Below, piece after piece: positions 1 to 6,666 of a stretch of 6,677 nt of DNA (positions are counted from its first letter, which is position 1; each line of letters starts with the position of its first letter). The DNA is from Planctomycetaceae bacterium (GTDB lineage: Bacteria > Planctomycetota > Planctomycetia > Pirellulales > Pirellulaceae). The notes under the pieces were generated by a model that saw nothing but the letters and a program-made list of their open reading frames with translations, ran no database searches and had not been told where the DNA came from. The translations under genes were made by a program, and so were the position numbers. The DNA is taken from NCBI GenBank assembly GCA_007129635.1, contig SKVE01000917.1:1-6677 (forward strand), written 5' to 3'.

Positions 1-884
1 AACCCCTTGTCGCTGGCACGGACGCCCCCTTGATGAGCTTCAGATTCGTCAGTCCCCTTGCGATCCGAGAGCGTCAATGGTGCCAGCCAGCCATCCCGCA
101 AGATTCGTCTCCCGGTCGGATTCCGCCGCTTCGACCGCCGCTGGAGCCCCCGATCGACGACAGAAGTTTCCCGAAGATGACTCCCGGCTTGCTCCGTCGA
201 AACACTCACCAAATCAAAGGCTGCCGAGGCAATTTGCTCTCCCCGCTCGGCCTGGATGCGATCATAGGCCGACGTGTGAACCGCTTGATCAGGCGAATCG
301 GCCAAGGCGGCTCGCACCGGATTCAAATCCACGTACATCGCACAGGCCAGTAAACCCGCCTCGTCAACGATCCGCTGAGCCTTGAACCGACCCTCCCAGA
401 ACCGGCCGGTGCATTCATCCTGCTTGTTGGCCAGTCGAGCGATCGGCTCACTCAAAGCCCGCATAAACCACGAGATATCCGACAATCGACGACGCACCAC
501 AGCCATCCGATCGCCGTCCGCTGCCAACGCCTTCACATCATTTTCCGTGGGCTCAGCCAGTTGCTCATCAAGCCTGCGACCGGGAAACACTCGAAGCCAC
601 CGAAGCGCAGCCTGCTCGTCGGACCACGTTGCCACCACATCGGGGCGGTTCCGCAGGATCACATGCAGGTGATTGCTCATGATGGCATAGGTCAGCACAT
701 CGATGCCGAAAACCGACGCCAGAGCCTCCAACCGACGACGAATCCACTCGCGACGGAACGAGTAGTCGATGCCCGTCCGATCATCCCTCCCCGCCAAATA
801 GGCTTTGCGGACACACCTTTGGACTATATGGACGACGCATACCTCGCCCGCATCAAACTGTTCACAACGTAACGGTCGACCCAT
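1..884 (-). CDS. REP-associated / IS200-like Y1 transposase-family protein, 3' end cut by window edge
   Basis: The frame is open without a stop from the ATG at 884-882 to the window edge, giving 294 visible residues; the C-terminus is missing. The HUH metal-binding motif is in MSNHLHVI (H72 and H74). The candidate catalytic tyrosine is Y184 in YVDLNPVRAAL, preceded by CTGRFWEGRFKAQ at 158-170. These are hallmarks of the Y1 transposase / RAYT family, single-strand DNA endonucleases that nick at hairpin repeats. The H-to-Y distance (110 residues) is longer than in compact IS200 transposases, which I believe is usual for planctomycete members. The visible tail after about residue 225 is rich in Arg, with a basic patch near 252-266. 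A GGAGA ribosome site at 896-892 lies 7 bases before the start, and a strong promoter lies just upstream. The gene diverges from the PHA-family gene. The family call is firm; whether it moves or only acts on chromosomal repeats cannot be told. Confidence 0.88.
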   Translation of the reverse strand, partial: MGRPLRCEQFDAGEVCVVHIVQRCVRKAYLAGRDDRTGIDYSFRREWIRRRLEALASVFGIDVLTYAIMSNHLHVILRNRPDVVATWSDEQAALRWLRVFPGRRLDEQLAEPTENDVKALAADGDRMAVVRRRLSDISWFMRALSEPIARLANKQDECTGRFWEGRFKAQRIVDEAGLLACAMYVDLNPVRAALADSPDQAVHTSAYDRIQAERGEQIASAAFDLVSVSTEQAGSHLRETSVVDRGLQRRSKRRNPTGRRILRDGWLAPLTLSDRKGTDESEAHQGGVRASDKG

Positions 885-908
885 GATCTTGTCTCCTTAT
901 CTGCCCAT

Positions 909-936
909 ATTCTACAAAAAGAATCCAAGCTGTCAA
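909..936 (-). promoter_or_regulatory. Sigma70-type promoter of the transposase gene
   Basis: On the minus strand a perfect -35 TTGACA (936-931) is followed after 16 bases by TAGAAT (914-909), one mismatch from the -10 consensus. Transcription would start near 902, giving a short leader of about 18 bases that contains the GGAGA ribosome site and leads to the ATG at 884. The -35 box shares two bases (935-936) with the edge of the first repeat copy, so a protein bound to that repeat could affect this promoter. Confidence 0.7.
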
Positions 937-986
937 GATTGGTGGGTGGCACCTATTAAAAAAAAGATGGGTGGGTGGCACCTATT
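935..986 (+). repeat. Two direct copies of a 23-base GGTGGGTGGCACCTATT element
   Basis: Copy 1 is 935-957 and copy 2 is 964-986. They match at 22 of 23 bases, differing only at 940/969 (T versus G), with a period of 29. Each holds GGTG-GGTGG-CACC, able to fold as a 4-bp stem with a 5-base loop, and the inner GGTGGCACC is palindromic around one base. The spacer between copies is an A-run (958-963, continuing into copy 2). Placement next to a Y1 transposase gene suggests REP-like recognition elements for that protein, as in RAYT/REP systems. The repeat is seen directly; the pairing with the transposase is inference. Confidence 0.75.
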
Positions 987-992
987 GGAAAA

Positions 993-1013
993 GGGATTGA
1001 CGGGGGGGTGGGG
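993..1013 (+). other. G-rich tract with G-quadruplex potential
   Basis: The plus strand has G-tracts at 993-995, 1002-1008 and 1010-1013. Splitting the seven-base run gives four tracts of three G (993-995, 1002-1004, 1006-1008, 1010-1012) with loops of 6, 1 and 1 bases, which fits the usual G3+N1-7 quadruplex pattern. It fills much of the spacer of the candidate promoter at 997-1025. Folding and any function are not shown. Confidence 0.4.
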
Positions 1014-1025
1014 TTGTGGTTTGAT
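997..1025 (+). promoter_or_regulatory. Candidate promoter of the PHA-system family gene
   Basis: TTGACG (997-1002, five of six consensus bases) is followed after 17 bases by TTTGAT (1020-1025, four of six). A start near 1032 would give a leader of about 37 bases before the ATG at 1069. The spacer is almost all G and T, which is unusual. It is the best match upstream of the gene, but the -10 is only moderate. Confidence 0.4.
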
Positions 1026-1056
1026 GGCGGGCCGATGATGATTGTGCTGGTTGGGA

Positions 1057-1064
1057 GAAGAGGA
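1057..1064 (+). promoter_or_regulatory. Ribosome binding site fixing the start at 1069
   Basis: A purine run ending in GAGGA (1060-1064) has its GAGG core 5 bases before the ATG at 1069. It favours this start over the in-frame TTG at 1042, which would add nine residues unlike the family N-terminus. In-frame TGA stops at 1036 and 1039 exclude longer forms. Confidence 0.65.
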
Positions 1065-1068
1065 TCGC

Positions 1069-1371
1069 ATGCCGGAATTCAAAACAGAAGTGGCTCACTT
1101 GTTGGGGCGTGATCAGGCGGTCGACCGATTGAAAGAGTTCGTGGACCAAGTCCAGGACCAGTTCCAGGGGCAATTGGATGCGGCAGACGGAGCTTGGGAG
1201 GAAAATGTGCTGGACTTTTCATTGAAGGCTTCGGGGGTCAGCATCACCGGCCAGTTGATCGTCGAAGAAACGCGGGCTCGCGTGGCCGGAAATTTGCCGT
1301 TGATGGCTCTGCCGCTGCGTGGCTTTATCGAACGGCAGATCGCTCAGCAATTGCAGACGGCGCTGGGCTAG
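1069..1371 (+). CDS. Polyhydroxyalkanoic acid (PHA) system family protein, 100 residues
   Basis: The 100-residue soluble protein resembles the PHA-granule-region family (PHA_gran_rgn type). That pattern is an N-terminal HxLG-like element (here AHLLGRDQA, residues 9-17), an amphipathic helix containing VDRLKEFVDQVQDQF (18-32), a strand pair around residues 45-72, and a C-terminal LPLRGFIERQIAQQL helix (81-95). Length matches the family's usual 90-110 residues. There is no signal peptide or membrane segment, so it is probably cytoplasmic. Family members were first noticed near PHA synthesis genes, but their biochemical role is unclear and they occur in genomes without PHA synthase. No PHA synthase, depolymerase or phasin is in this window, so a PHA role here is not supported by context. 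It is flanked by the divergent transposase and by a downstream stem-loop, and is probably transcribed alone. Confidence 0.75.
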   Translation: MPEFKTEVAHLLGRDQAVDRLKEFVDQVQDQFQGQLDAADGAWEENVLDFSLKASGVSITGQLIVEETRARVAGNLPLMALPLRGFIERQIAQQLQTALG

Positions 1372-1417
1372 GTCGCGTCCGAGCTTTGAATCGTTCAACG
1401 CTCGGTCTTTACGCGAC
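1372..1417 (+). repeat. Long imperfect stem-loop directly after the PHA-family stop codon
   Basis: The arms are TTGAA/TTCAA (1386-1390 with 1394-1398), CGAGC/GCTCG (1380-1384 with 1400-1404) and GTCGCGT/ACGCGAC (1372-1378 with 1411-1417). That is 17 base pairs with one T-C mismatch and an uneven internal loop (C1379 against 1405-1410), closed by a 3-base loop. It begins at the base after the TAG stop. No T-run follows, so it is not a classic intrinsic terminator; it could be a mRNA-end stabiliser, a weak terminator or a protein-binding palindrome. Confidence 0.55.
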
Positions 1418-1646
1418 TGGCCGATTTGTGTTGCCCACCATTTCGCTCCAACTTGCTGCTCCGTGCGCGGGAGCTGTTCGTCCCCCCGCCACAAGCGGAC
1501 TTCTCGCGCTCGCGATATTTTCTCGGTTTCTGTCAGACGATCGAGCTCACCCAGCAAAACCGTCGTCTTCCCTTGGACGCTTCTTGCCACATCCCGTGGA
1601 GGGTAGCGGGCGAACCCATCTTCTGGGTAGAGGCGGGCTCGATCGG
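1418..1646. other. Intergenic stretch with no recognised gene
   Basis: This stretch between the stem-loop and the tatC promoter holds no gene I recognise. Open frames cross it on both strands, but none has a recognisable protein pattern and the minus-strand ones run antisense into neighbouring genes. A small hairpin, ACCCA-TCTTC-TGGGT (1614-1628), lies shortly before the tatC -35 box. The rest may be upstream regulatory sequence or decayed coding DNA. Confidence 0.45.
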
Positions 1647-1675
1647 TTGAAGCGTGCCCAAGCGCATGCTATGAT
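1647..1675 (+). promoter_or_regulatory. Extended -10 sigma70-type promoter of the tatC operon
   Basis: TTGAAG (1647-1652) and TATGAT (1670-1675) are separated by exactly 17 bases. A TG at 1667-1668 sits one base before the -10, giving an extended -10 (TGCTATGAT). Predicted transcription start is near 1682, so the leader before the tatC ATG at 1708 is about 26 bases. This is the best plus-strand promoter in the window and probably serves tatC and the two following genes. Confidence 0.72.
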
Positions 1676-1707
1676 CGCTTCAGGGATACACAAAACAGGG
1701 TTATACG

Positions 1708-2892
1708 ATGGTGAAGCAACCGGACGACGATTTATTTTCTGCCAGCACGATGACTTTCGGCGAGCACATCGAGGAGCTGAGGGTGTGCTTGGGCCGCGCA
1801 TTGTTGGGCCTGCTGCTAGGTTTCATGATCGGGCTGGTCGTGGCCAGTTATGTCGTTGCCTGGATTCAGACTCCGCTGACCAGCGCCCTGCAAAACCATT
1901 ACATCGGCAAGGCCATCGACGATTTGACGAAGGAGTACTCCACCGAAGGTCAGCCTCTGTCGCCTCAGGTTGTCCAATTCATCCGCGAAAAGCGATTCGT
2001 GTTTGAAAAAATCTATGTCGAAGCCGCTGAATTGCGACGGGTGGAAGATCTGCTGCAGGGATACGAGGTTCGCACGGACGAAGTCGACGAGATCAACGAG
2101 ACGGCCGATGATGCAACGGCGCCCCAGACGCATCCGATCTCCACAGCGGTCGAGGCGGACGCGGAGAGCATCCCTAGTGCTGCGGACATTGGCCCACCCA
2201 TCGATAGAGGTGAGGCATCTGCCGGATCACAGTTGGTGATCCTGGGAGATAGGATTCCGGCGCCTCATCCTGTATTGATCACGGCTCGCGTCTGGCGTCC
2301 GATCGATACGTTGGTCAAGGCCTTAAGTGCGCAGGAAGCCTTCATGATCTGGCTGAAAGCTGCCTTTGTGTCGGGGCTGGTGATCGCGAGTCCCTACATT
2401 TTTTACCAATTGTGGCTGTTTGTGGCTGCGGGGTTGTATCCTCACGAAAAGCAGTATGTGTACCTGTATTTGCCGATCAGTATTTTGTTGTTCTTGGCGG
2501 GCGCTGGGCTGGCCTTTTTCGTTGTTTTCGAGTACGTGCTGGCGTTTTTGTTCGGCTTTAACAAGATGATGAACATCGATCCTGATCCTCGGATCAGCGA
2601 GTGGTTGGGATTCGTGTTGTTTTTGCCCCTGGGATTTGGCATCGCGTTTCAGTTACCCCTGGTCATGTTGTTTTTACACCGGATCGGCATGTTCACCATC
2701 GAGGCTTATTTGGAAAAGTGGCGTATCGCCGTGTTGGTGATCTTTGCGATCGCCATGTTGCTGACGCCCGCCGATCCCGTCAGTATGTTGCTGATGGCGA
2801 TGCCGCTGACGGCGCTGTACTTCCTGGGAATTGCCATGTGTCATTGGATGCCGAGAAATCGCAGTCCATTCGCCGAGGGGTATGATCCGTAG
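1708..2892 (+). CDS. tatC: Twin-arginine protein translocase subunit TatC with enlarged first periplasmic loop
   Basis: TatC is the receptor of the Tat pathway, binding twin-arginine signal peptides of folded proteins in the cytoplasmic membrane. Family marks are clear: FGEHIEELR near the N-terminus (E23 aligns with the signal-binding E15 of E. coli), TM1 about 28-52, ASPYIFYQLWLFVAAGLYPHEK at 227-248 (E247 aligns with E. coli E103, F238 with F94), then further membrane helices and LLTPADPVSMLLMAMPL at 351-367. The protein has 394 residues against about 250 normally. The excess lies between TM1 and TM2: about 150 residues from P56 to the SAQEAF element at 207, where E. coli has fewer than 20. 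This insert has a helical charged part (about 60-120) and an acidic Ala/Pro-rich part (about 121-172) that looks disordered. AGGG (1697-1700) is a modest ribosome site. No tatA/B is nearby. Confidence 0.93.
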   Translation: MVKQPDDDLFSASTMTFGEHIEELRVCLGRALLGLLLGFMIGLVVASYVVAWIQTPLTSALQNHYIGKAIDDLTKEYSTEGQPLSPQVVQFIREKRFVFEKIYVEAAELRRVEDLLQGYEVRTDEVDEINETADDATAPQTHPISTAVEADAESIPSAADIGPPIDRGEASAGSQLVILGDRIPAPHPVLITARVWRPIDTLVKALSAQEAFMIWLKAAFVSGLVIASPYIFYQLWLFVAAGLYPHEKQYVYLYLPISILLFLAGAGLAFFVVFEYVLAFLFGFNKMMNIDPDPRISEWLGFVLFLPLGFGIAFQLPLVMLFLHRIGMFTIEAYLEKWRIAVLVIFAIAMLLTPADPVSMLLMAMPLTALYFLGIAMCHWMPRNRSPFAEGYDP

Positions 2893-2893
2893 C

Positions 2894-2916
2894 ATGGCAG
2901 CGATTCAGGGTGCCAT
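2894..2916 (+). repeat. Small inverted repeat between tatC and the DUF58 gene
   Basis: ATGGCA (2894-2899) and TGCCAT (2911-2916) form a perfect 6-bp inverted repeat with an 11-base loop. It occupies most of the 40-base gap and ends two bases before the ribosome site of the next gene. No T-run follows, so termination is unlikely; it may affect translation or be chance. Confidence 0.3.
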
Positions 2917-2918
2917 TT

Positions 2919-2924
2919 AGAAGG
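2919..2924 (+). promoter_or_regulatory. Ribosome binding site supporting a GTG start at 2933
   Basis: AGAAGG lies 8 bases before the GTG at 2933. It supports this non-ATG start, which gives an N-terminus (MFRRRSITLCREG) typical of DUF58 proteins: basic residues and then the first membrane helix. Confidence 0.65.
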
Positions 2925-2932
2925 CGTTTTCC

Positions 2933-4141
2933 GTGTTTCGACGCCGTTCCATCACGCTCTGCCGCGAAGGCATCTACTACCTTTTGGTACTGATCTTTGT
3001 CGTGGGCGGCGCGACGTTACAAGACATCAATTTGTTATTCGTGCTGGCCGGATTGATGATCGGTCCGCTGATTTATAACTGGCGGATGGCTTCTCTTTCC
3101 GTGCGTTGGCTCGCAATGCGGCGTGTCCTGCCGGAATACGCGTTTGCGGGTCAACCTTTTCGCGTCGAAATCGAGGGCGAGAATCTGCGATACCGCATGG
3201 GCAGTTGGATGCTGGTTATCGAGGATTTCATAGAAGCCGATCCTGCGGAGGACAATCCCATCAGTGGTATCGGGATCAAGGCGGGCGCCATCATTGCGTA
3301 CTTGGGAGCCAAACAGGTCGAGCGTACCTCCTACCAGTTGACACTGCCGCGGCGTGGACGTTACCGGTTCGGGCCCCTGCTGGTGTCGACTCGGTTTCCG
3401 CTGGGGTTGGTCAAGGCCACCGCACGGTTACCCCAAAGTCGTCGGATGATCGTCGGACCGAAACTAGGCACGCTGACTCCGCAATGGTTGCAACTGATGG
3501 ATTCGAGGCGATTCGGTCGTCAGCAAGCGCAATACCGGCAAGGCCCGATCGACGGAGATTACTATGGTTTGCGGGAATGGCGAGCCGGCGACAGCAAGCG
3601 ATGGATTCACTGGCGAACGGCTGCCAAGCTGGGACAGTTGGCGGTGCGACAGTTCGAGCAGCAGCAGGATCGCGACTTGGCCTTGATTCTGGACTTGTGG
3701 GCGCCCGGTTCGCCTAGCGACGAGCAGCGGGGCAATGTCGAGCTGGCGGTCAGCTTGGCGGCCACGGTAATCAACCATCTGACTCGCCGAGCTCGGAGCC
3801 ATCTGACCGTTTGTTTTGCCGCCCGACCGCCGCGGACATGGTCCAGCCGCGCCACGGCCGTATTTGGACGCCAGATGATGGAACGTTTGGCGATGGCTCG
3901 GGCCAGCAGCAACGATTCCTTGTCCGACTTGATGAACAGCGTGGTGCTGAAGATGCCCTCGGGCGCTCGCGTGCTTGTGATCAGCACCAGGAGCGACGAG
4001 CTGAGTCGCTTGCAGCAGAGCGGGGAATATTCTGGGAAGATGCGTCACCAGAGTGCTCTATCCCAGGTCAACTGGATCGATGTGGGAGCACCGCAATTGG
4101 ACCTGATTTTTCAGTTGCCATCGCAGGTGGATGCACCATGA
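2933..4141 (+). CDS. DUF58 domain protein (membrane-anchored, vWA-like)
   Basis: This 402-residue protein begins with two membrane helices (about 14-30 and 32-49), followed by a beta-rich region (about 55-170) with the PRRGRYRFGPLLVSTRFPLGL element (139-159) common in this family. The DUF58 core is at 205-245: IDGDYYGLREWRAGDSKRWIHW, then AAKLGQLAVRQFE. A vWA-like fold follows, starting with the strand LALILDLW (249-256); its metal-site motif is degenerate (D254, no clean DxSxS). DUF58 proteins are usually encoded beside a MoxR AAA+ ATPase and a transglutaminase-like membrane protein, and are thought to act with them in assembly or envelope functions that remain poorly defined. Here the transglutaminase follows with a 4-base overlap, but the upstream neighbour is tatC and not moxR. 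The long spacing of 40 bases from tatC is still compatible with one operon. Confidence 0.9.
   Translation: MFRRRSITLCREGIYYLLVLIFVVGGATLQDINLLFVLAGLMIGPLIYNWRMASLSVRWLAMRRVLPEYAFAGQPFRVEIEGENLRYRMGSWMLVIEDFIEADPAEDNPISGIGIKAGAIIAYLGAKQVERTSYQLTLPRRGRYRFGPLLVSTRFPLGLVKATARLPQSRRMIVGPKLGTLTPQWLQLMDSRRFGRQQAQYRQGPIDGDYYGLREWRAGDSKRWIHWRTAAKLGQLAVRQFEQQQDRDLALILDLWAPGSPSDEQRGNVELAVSLAATVINHLTRRARSHLTVCFAARPPRTWSSRATAVFGRQMMERLAMARASSNDSLSDLMNSVVLKMPSGARVLVISTRSDELSRLQQSGEYSGKMRHQSALSQVNWIDVGAPQLDLIFQLPSQVDAP
4125..4130 (+). promoter_or_regulatory. Ribosome binding site for the overlapping transglutaminase start
   Basis: AGGTGG inside the end of the DUF58 gene lies 7 bases before the ATG at 4138. 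Together with the ATGA stop/start overlap it sets the start and suggests coupled translation. It rejects the longer open frame that reaches back to 3811 inside DUF58. Confidence 0.6.
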
Positions 4142-6666
4142 AGCTGGAACGGCTGGTACAGATTCAGATCGCGATGTTGGCCACGGTCGGCGCCATGATG
4201 TTGGGGCTGGGCAGCGGGGACGCAATGTTACCTTTGTTGGTGCTGTTTGCAGCCTTCACTTCCTTGTTGTTCACGGATGTCTTGAATTGGTTGTGTTTGA
4301 ACCGTATCGTCGCCAATGTGGCGGCGGTATTGGCTTTGTTCAGTTGCCTAGGGGATTTCGTCCAGCAAGACATCCCGGGCAAATTGCTGGCCGTCGCCAA
4401 TCTGCTGGTCTACCTGCAAGTGATCTTGTTCTACCAACGCAAGCACGATCGGCTGTATTGGCAATTGATCGTATTGAGTCTGCTGCAGGTGGTGGTTTCG
4501 GCTGCCTTGAACGTTCCGGTCGAGTTCGGGATGTTGCTATTGGTCTACGCGGCCTTGGCGATTTCGACATTGACTTTCTTCTTTTTGCACCGGGAGGTGA
4601 CGCGAATCACAGGACTGGGGCGCGGCCGGAGGGTTGGCGGGACCGCATCGAGAGCCGCAAACCAGTCGACGCCCGTCTGGCATTGCCTCTTGGAATCGAC
4701 GCCCCGTGTCACGTCACCATTGAATGGTTGGCGAATCACGACGCGATTGAAGGAACGCGGCTTGATTTCCCAGATCGTTGCGATGGGGGCCACGACGCTG
4801 GTGCTGAGCCTGGTGTTGTTCTATTCGTTTCCGCGTCTGGGTGCTGGAGGCGGCCGGGCGATGCTCGCCCGCTCGGTGAGTCTGGTCGGTTTTTCATCGG
4901 AACTGAGCCTGGGGCGAATGAACGATGTGTTGCAGAGCGACGAGCTGGTCATGCGGATCAGTTTTCGCCAAGCGGAATCAGGCGAGGCGATCCGCGTGAT
5001 GGGCGACCCGTATATCCGAGGGGCCGTGTTGACCGATTACGTCGTCAATGGGCAGGAGGTCGCGTGGCGACAGCGACGCGGCTTTACCCACGGCTTCATT
5101 CGACCATCCATGACGGGTCTTCCACCCGGGTTGCTCAGGCCTCCGCCGGGCCGAACCCTGGTCCGGCAGGACGTGATTCTCGAACCCGTACGAGAACCCG
5201 TTCTGTTCGCCGTCTTCCCCGCTTTTCGAACGGACGAAACCTCGGACGATTTGCGTCTTGACCCGATCACCAAGCGTCTGGAATCCCAGGAGATGTTGCA
5301 GGGGAACGTCCGACGCGAATACCGGTACCGGTTGGCCACGACGGCGATCCGTGGGGGAGCTCAGGTTGCCGTAACCCCGCATGTCTTCCGGCATCGCGAT
5401 CCATCGAACGATGAATACTTGAAGATCGAGCTGAATCAATTACGAGTTTTCGACGCCCGACGTTTTCCACAATTGAAAGCGATCGCCGATCGGATCGCCC
5501 AGCAGTCACGAGCCCTGGGCGGATCGCGCGCGGATGTCGCACGCGCGCTTCGCGAGCATTTTTTACGAGCGGGAAACGATTACGCGTACACGCTTCAGTT
5601 GAGCCAGATCGAACGCGACCCCAGCCTGGATCCGATCGAGGACTTTGTTGTGAACCATCGCACGGGACAGTGCGAGTACTACGCCAGCGCCCTGGTGATG
5701 ATGCTGCGCAGCCAAGGCATTCCAGCTCGGCTGATCGTCGGTTTTCGCAGCGATGAATACAATACGATCGGCAGCTACTACCAAGTCCGCCAGCGGCACG
5801 CCCATGCCTGGGTCGAAGCCTATCTGGAACCAGACGAGGTGGTTGCTGAGTTGCCGCCGGACAGCGATCTCGGTCCTTACGGCGGATGGTTGCGGCTGGA
5901 CGCGACGCCCGGCATCGAACGGGGTTGGGGTTCTACGACGAATCGCACGATGGGCAGTGTGATCGACGAGTTCTTGGATTATGCCCAGGTGCTGTGGAGC
6001 GATTATGTGCTGGGCCTGACCGCCAAACGGCAACAGGAAAGCATCTATGCCCCGGTCTCGGAAACGGCCGATCCGGATGCCTTGTCGCAAGCTTGGGAGC
6101 AGTTGACCGAACAGCTACAGAGATTGGCGGACGTTGCGGTCCGATTCCTGATCAGTCCCCAGATGAGGCTCCTGCTGATCCTCGTGTTGCTGATCAGCTC
6201 GATCTGGTTCATGGCCTATTTCCGCCGCCTGAACCTGCCGCCTGGAACTCGTCCGGTTTCGCGGTGGAAGATGCTGGTGACCGGTCAACAACCGCGACAG
6301 GACCTCGAACTGCCCGCCACCCATCCTGTGCTGTTCTACCGCCGTTTCGAACGCTTGCTGGCCAAGCTGGGATTGGCTCGGCCTGCTGGCCAAACGCAGC
6401 GCGAGTTCGCCGCGTCGGCGGCACGGCACCTGCAGGCTTTGCCTCACACGGGCGATGCCGAACTTCTGGTTCCGGCGCTGGTGGTCAGCGCCTTTTATCG
6501 CGTCAAATTCGGCGCCGAAGTCTTGACCGCCCGCGAAGAAACCATGATCGATGATGAACTGCAGCGACTGGAACAGCACGCCCCGCACCGGGAAACACCG
6601 GGTGAATCACCCGACCGTTCAGCCACCAGCCGAGCGAAGAGCGAGTCAACCGACGGCGATCGGTGA
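4138..6666 (+). CDS. TgpA-like membrane transglutaminase (DUF3488 - transglutaminase core - DUF4129)
   Basis: This 842-residue protein has the full TgpA layout. Residues about 8-150 hold a cluster of hydrophobic helices (DUF3488-type), then a basic cytoplasmic linker (151-206) and another helix at about 210-231. The large domain at about 235-672 should be periplasmic. The transglutaminase-like triad is visible: C512 in TGQCEYYASALVMMLRSQG, H556 in RHAHAWVEAYL and D588 in WLRLDATPG. A helix at about 677-696 returns the chain to the cytoplasm, where residues about 725-812 match DUF4129 (FYRRFERLLAKLGLARPAGQTQREFA and a later ALVVSAFYRVKFG). The triad is intact, so it is probably an active thiol enzyme (transamidase or protease); the substrate is unknown. 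TgpA of Pseudomonas is essential for viability, but the role in this lineage is not established. The start overlaps the DUF58 stop by four bases (ATGA), implying coupled expression. The polar tail (813-842) looks disordered. Confidence 0.92.
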   Translation: MKLERLVQIQIAMLATVGAMMLGLGSGDAMLPLLVLFAAFTSLLFTDVLNWLCLNRIVANVAAVLALFSCLGDFVQQDIPGKLLAVANLLVYLQVILFYQRKHDRLYWQLIVLSLLQVVVSAALNVPVEFGMLLLVYAALAISTLTFFFLHREVTRITGLGRGRRVGGTASRAANQSTPVWHCLLESTPRVTSPLNGWRITTRLKERGLISQIVAMGATTLVLSLVLFYSFPRLGAGGGRAMLARSVSLVGFSSELSLGRMNDVLQSDELVMRISFRQAESGEAIRVMGDPYIRGAVLTDYVVNGQEVAWRQRRGFTHGFIRPSMTGLPPGLLRPPPGRTLVRQDVILEPVREPVLFAVFPAFRTDETSDDLRLDPITKRLESQEMLQGNVRREYRYRLATTAIRGGAQVAVTPHVFRHRDPSNDEYLKIELNQLRVFDARRFPQLKAIADRIAQQSRALGGSRADVARALREHFLRAGNDYAYTLQLSQIERDPSLDPIEDFVVNHRTGQCEYYASALVMMLRSQGIPARLIVGFRSDEYNTIGSYYQVRQRHAHAWVEAYLEPDEVVAELPPDSDLGPYGGWLRLDATPGIERGWGSTTNRTMGSVIDEFLDYAQVLWSDYVLGLTAKRQQESIYAPVSETADPDALSQAWEQLTEQLQRLADVAVRFLISPQMRLLLILVLLISSIWFMAYFRRLNLPPGTRPVSRWKMLVTGQQPRQDLELPATHPVLFYRRFERLLAKLGLARPAGQTQREFAASAARHLQALPHTGDAELLVPALVVSAFYRVKFGAEVLTAREETMIDDELQRLEQHAPHRETPGESPDRSATSRAKSESTDGDR

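Noticed and set aside
30..872. Several plus-strand open frames of 96-107 codons at the left end
   Set aside because: They are antisense to the transposase-family gene, whose motifs (HLH, YVDLNP) are unmistakable on the minus strand.
1..986. Complete insertion sequence with defined ends and target duplication
   Set aside because: Only the 5' side of the transposase gene is inside the window, so no left end can be seen; the direct repeats at 935-986 are both upstream of the gene and do not flank it.
935..986. CRISPR-like array
   Set aside because: Only two repeats with a 6-base spacer, no cas genes and no further units; the spacing does not fit a CRISPR.
1219..1590. Minus-strand open frame of 123 codons covering the 3' part of the PHA-family gene and the following gap
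   Set aside because: More than a third of it is antisense to a confident gene, the predicted protein resembles nothing I know, and it has no clear start signals. The part in the gap alone is too short and unconvincing to call a gene or a pseudogene.
1194..2006. Plus-strand open frame of 270 codons from inside the PHA-family gene into tatC
   Set aside because: It overlaps two well-supported genes in another frame and its translation is low in hydrophobic order and rich in Arg/Ala/Gly, as expected of a shadow frame.
3811..4137. Upstream extension of the transglutaminase frame by 109 codons
   Set aside because: It lies wholly inside the DUF58 gene; the ATG at 4138 has a ribosome site, an ATGA overlap and gives the expected membrane N-terminus.
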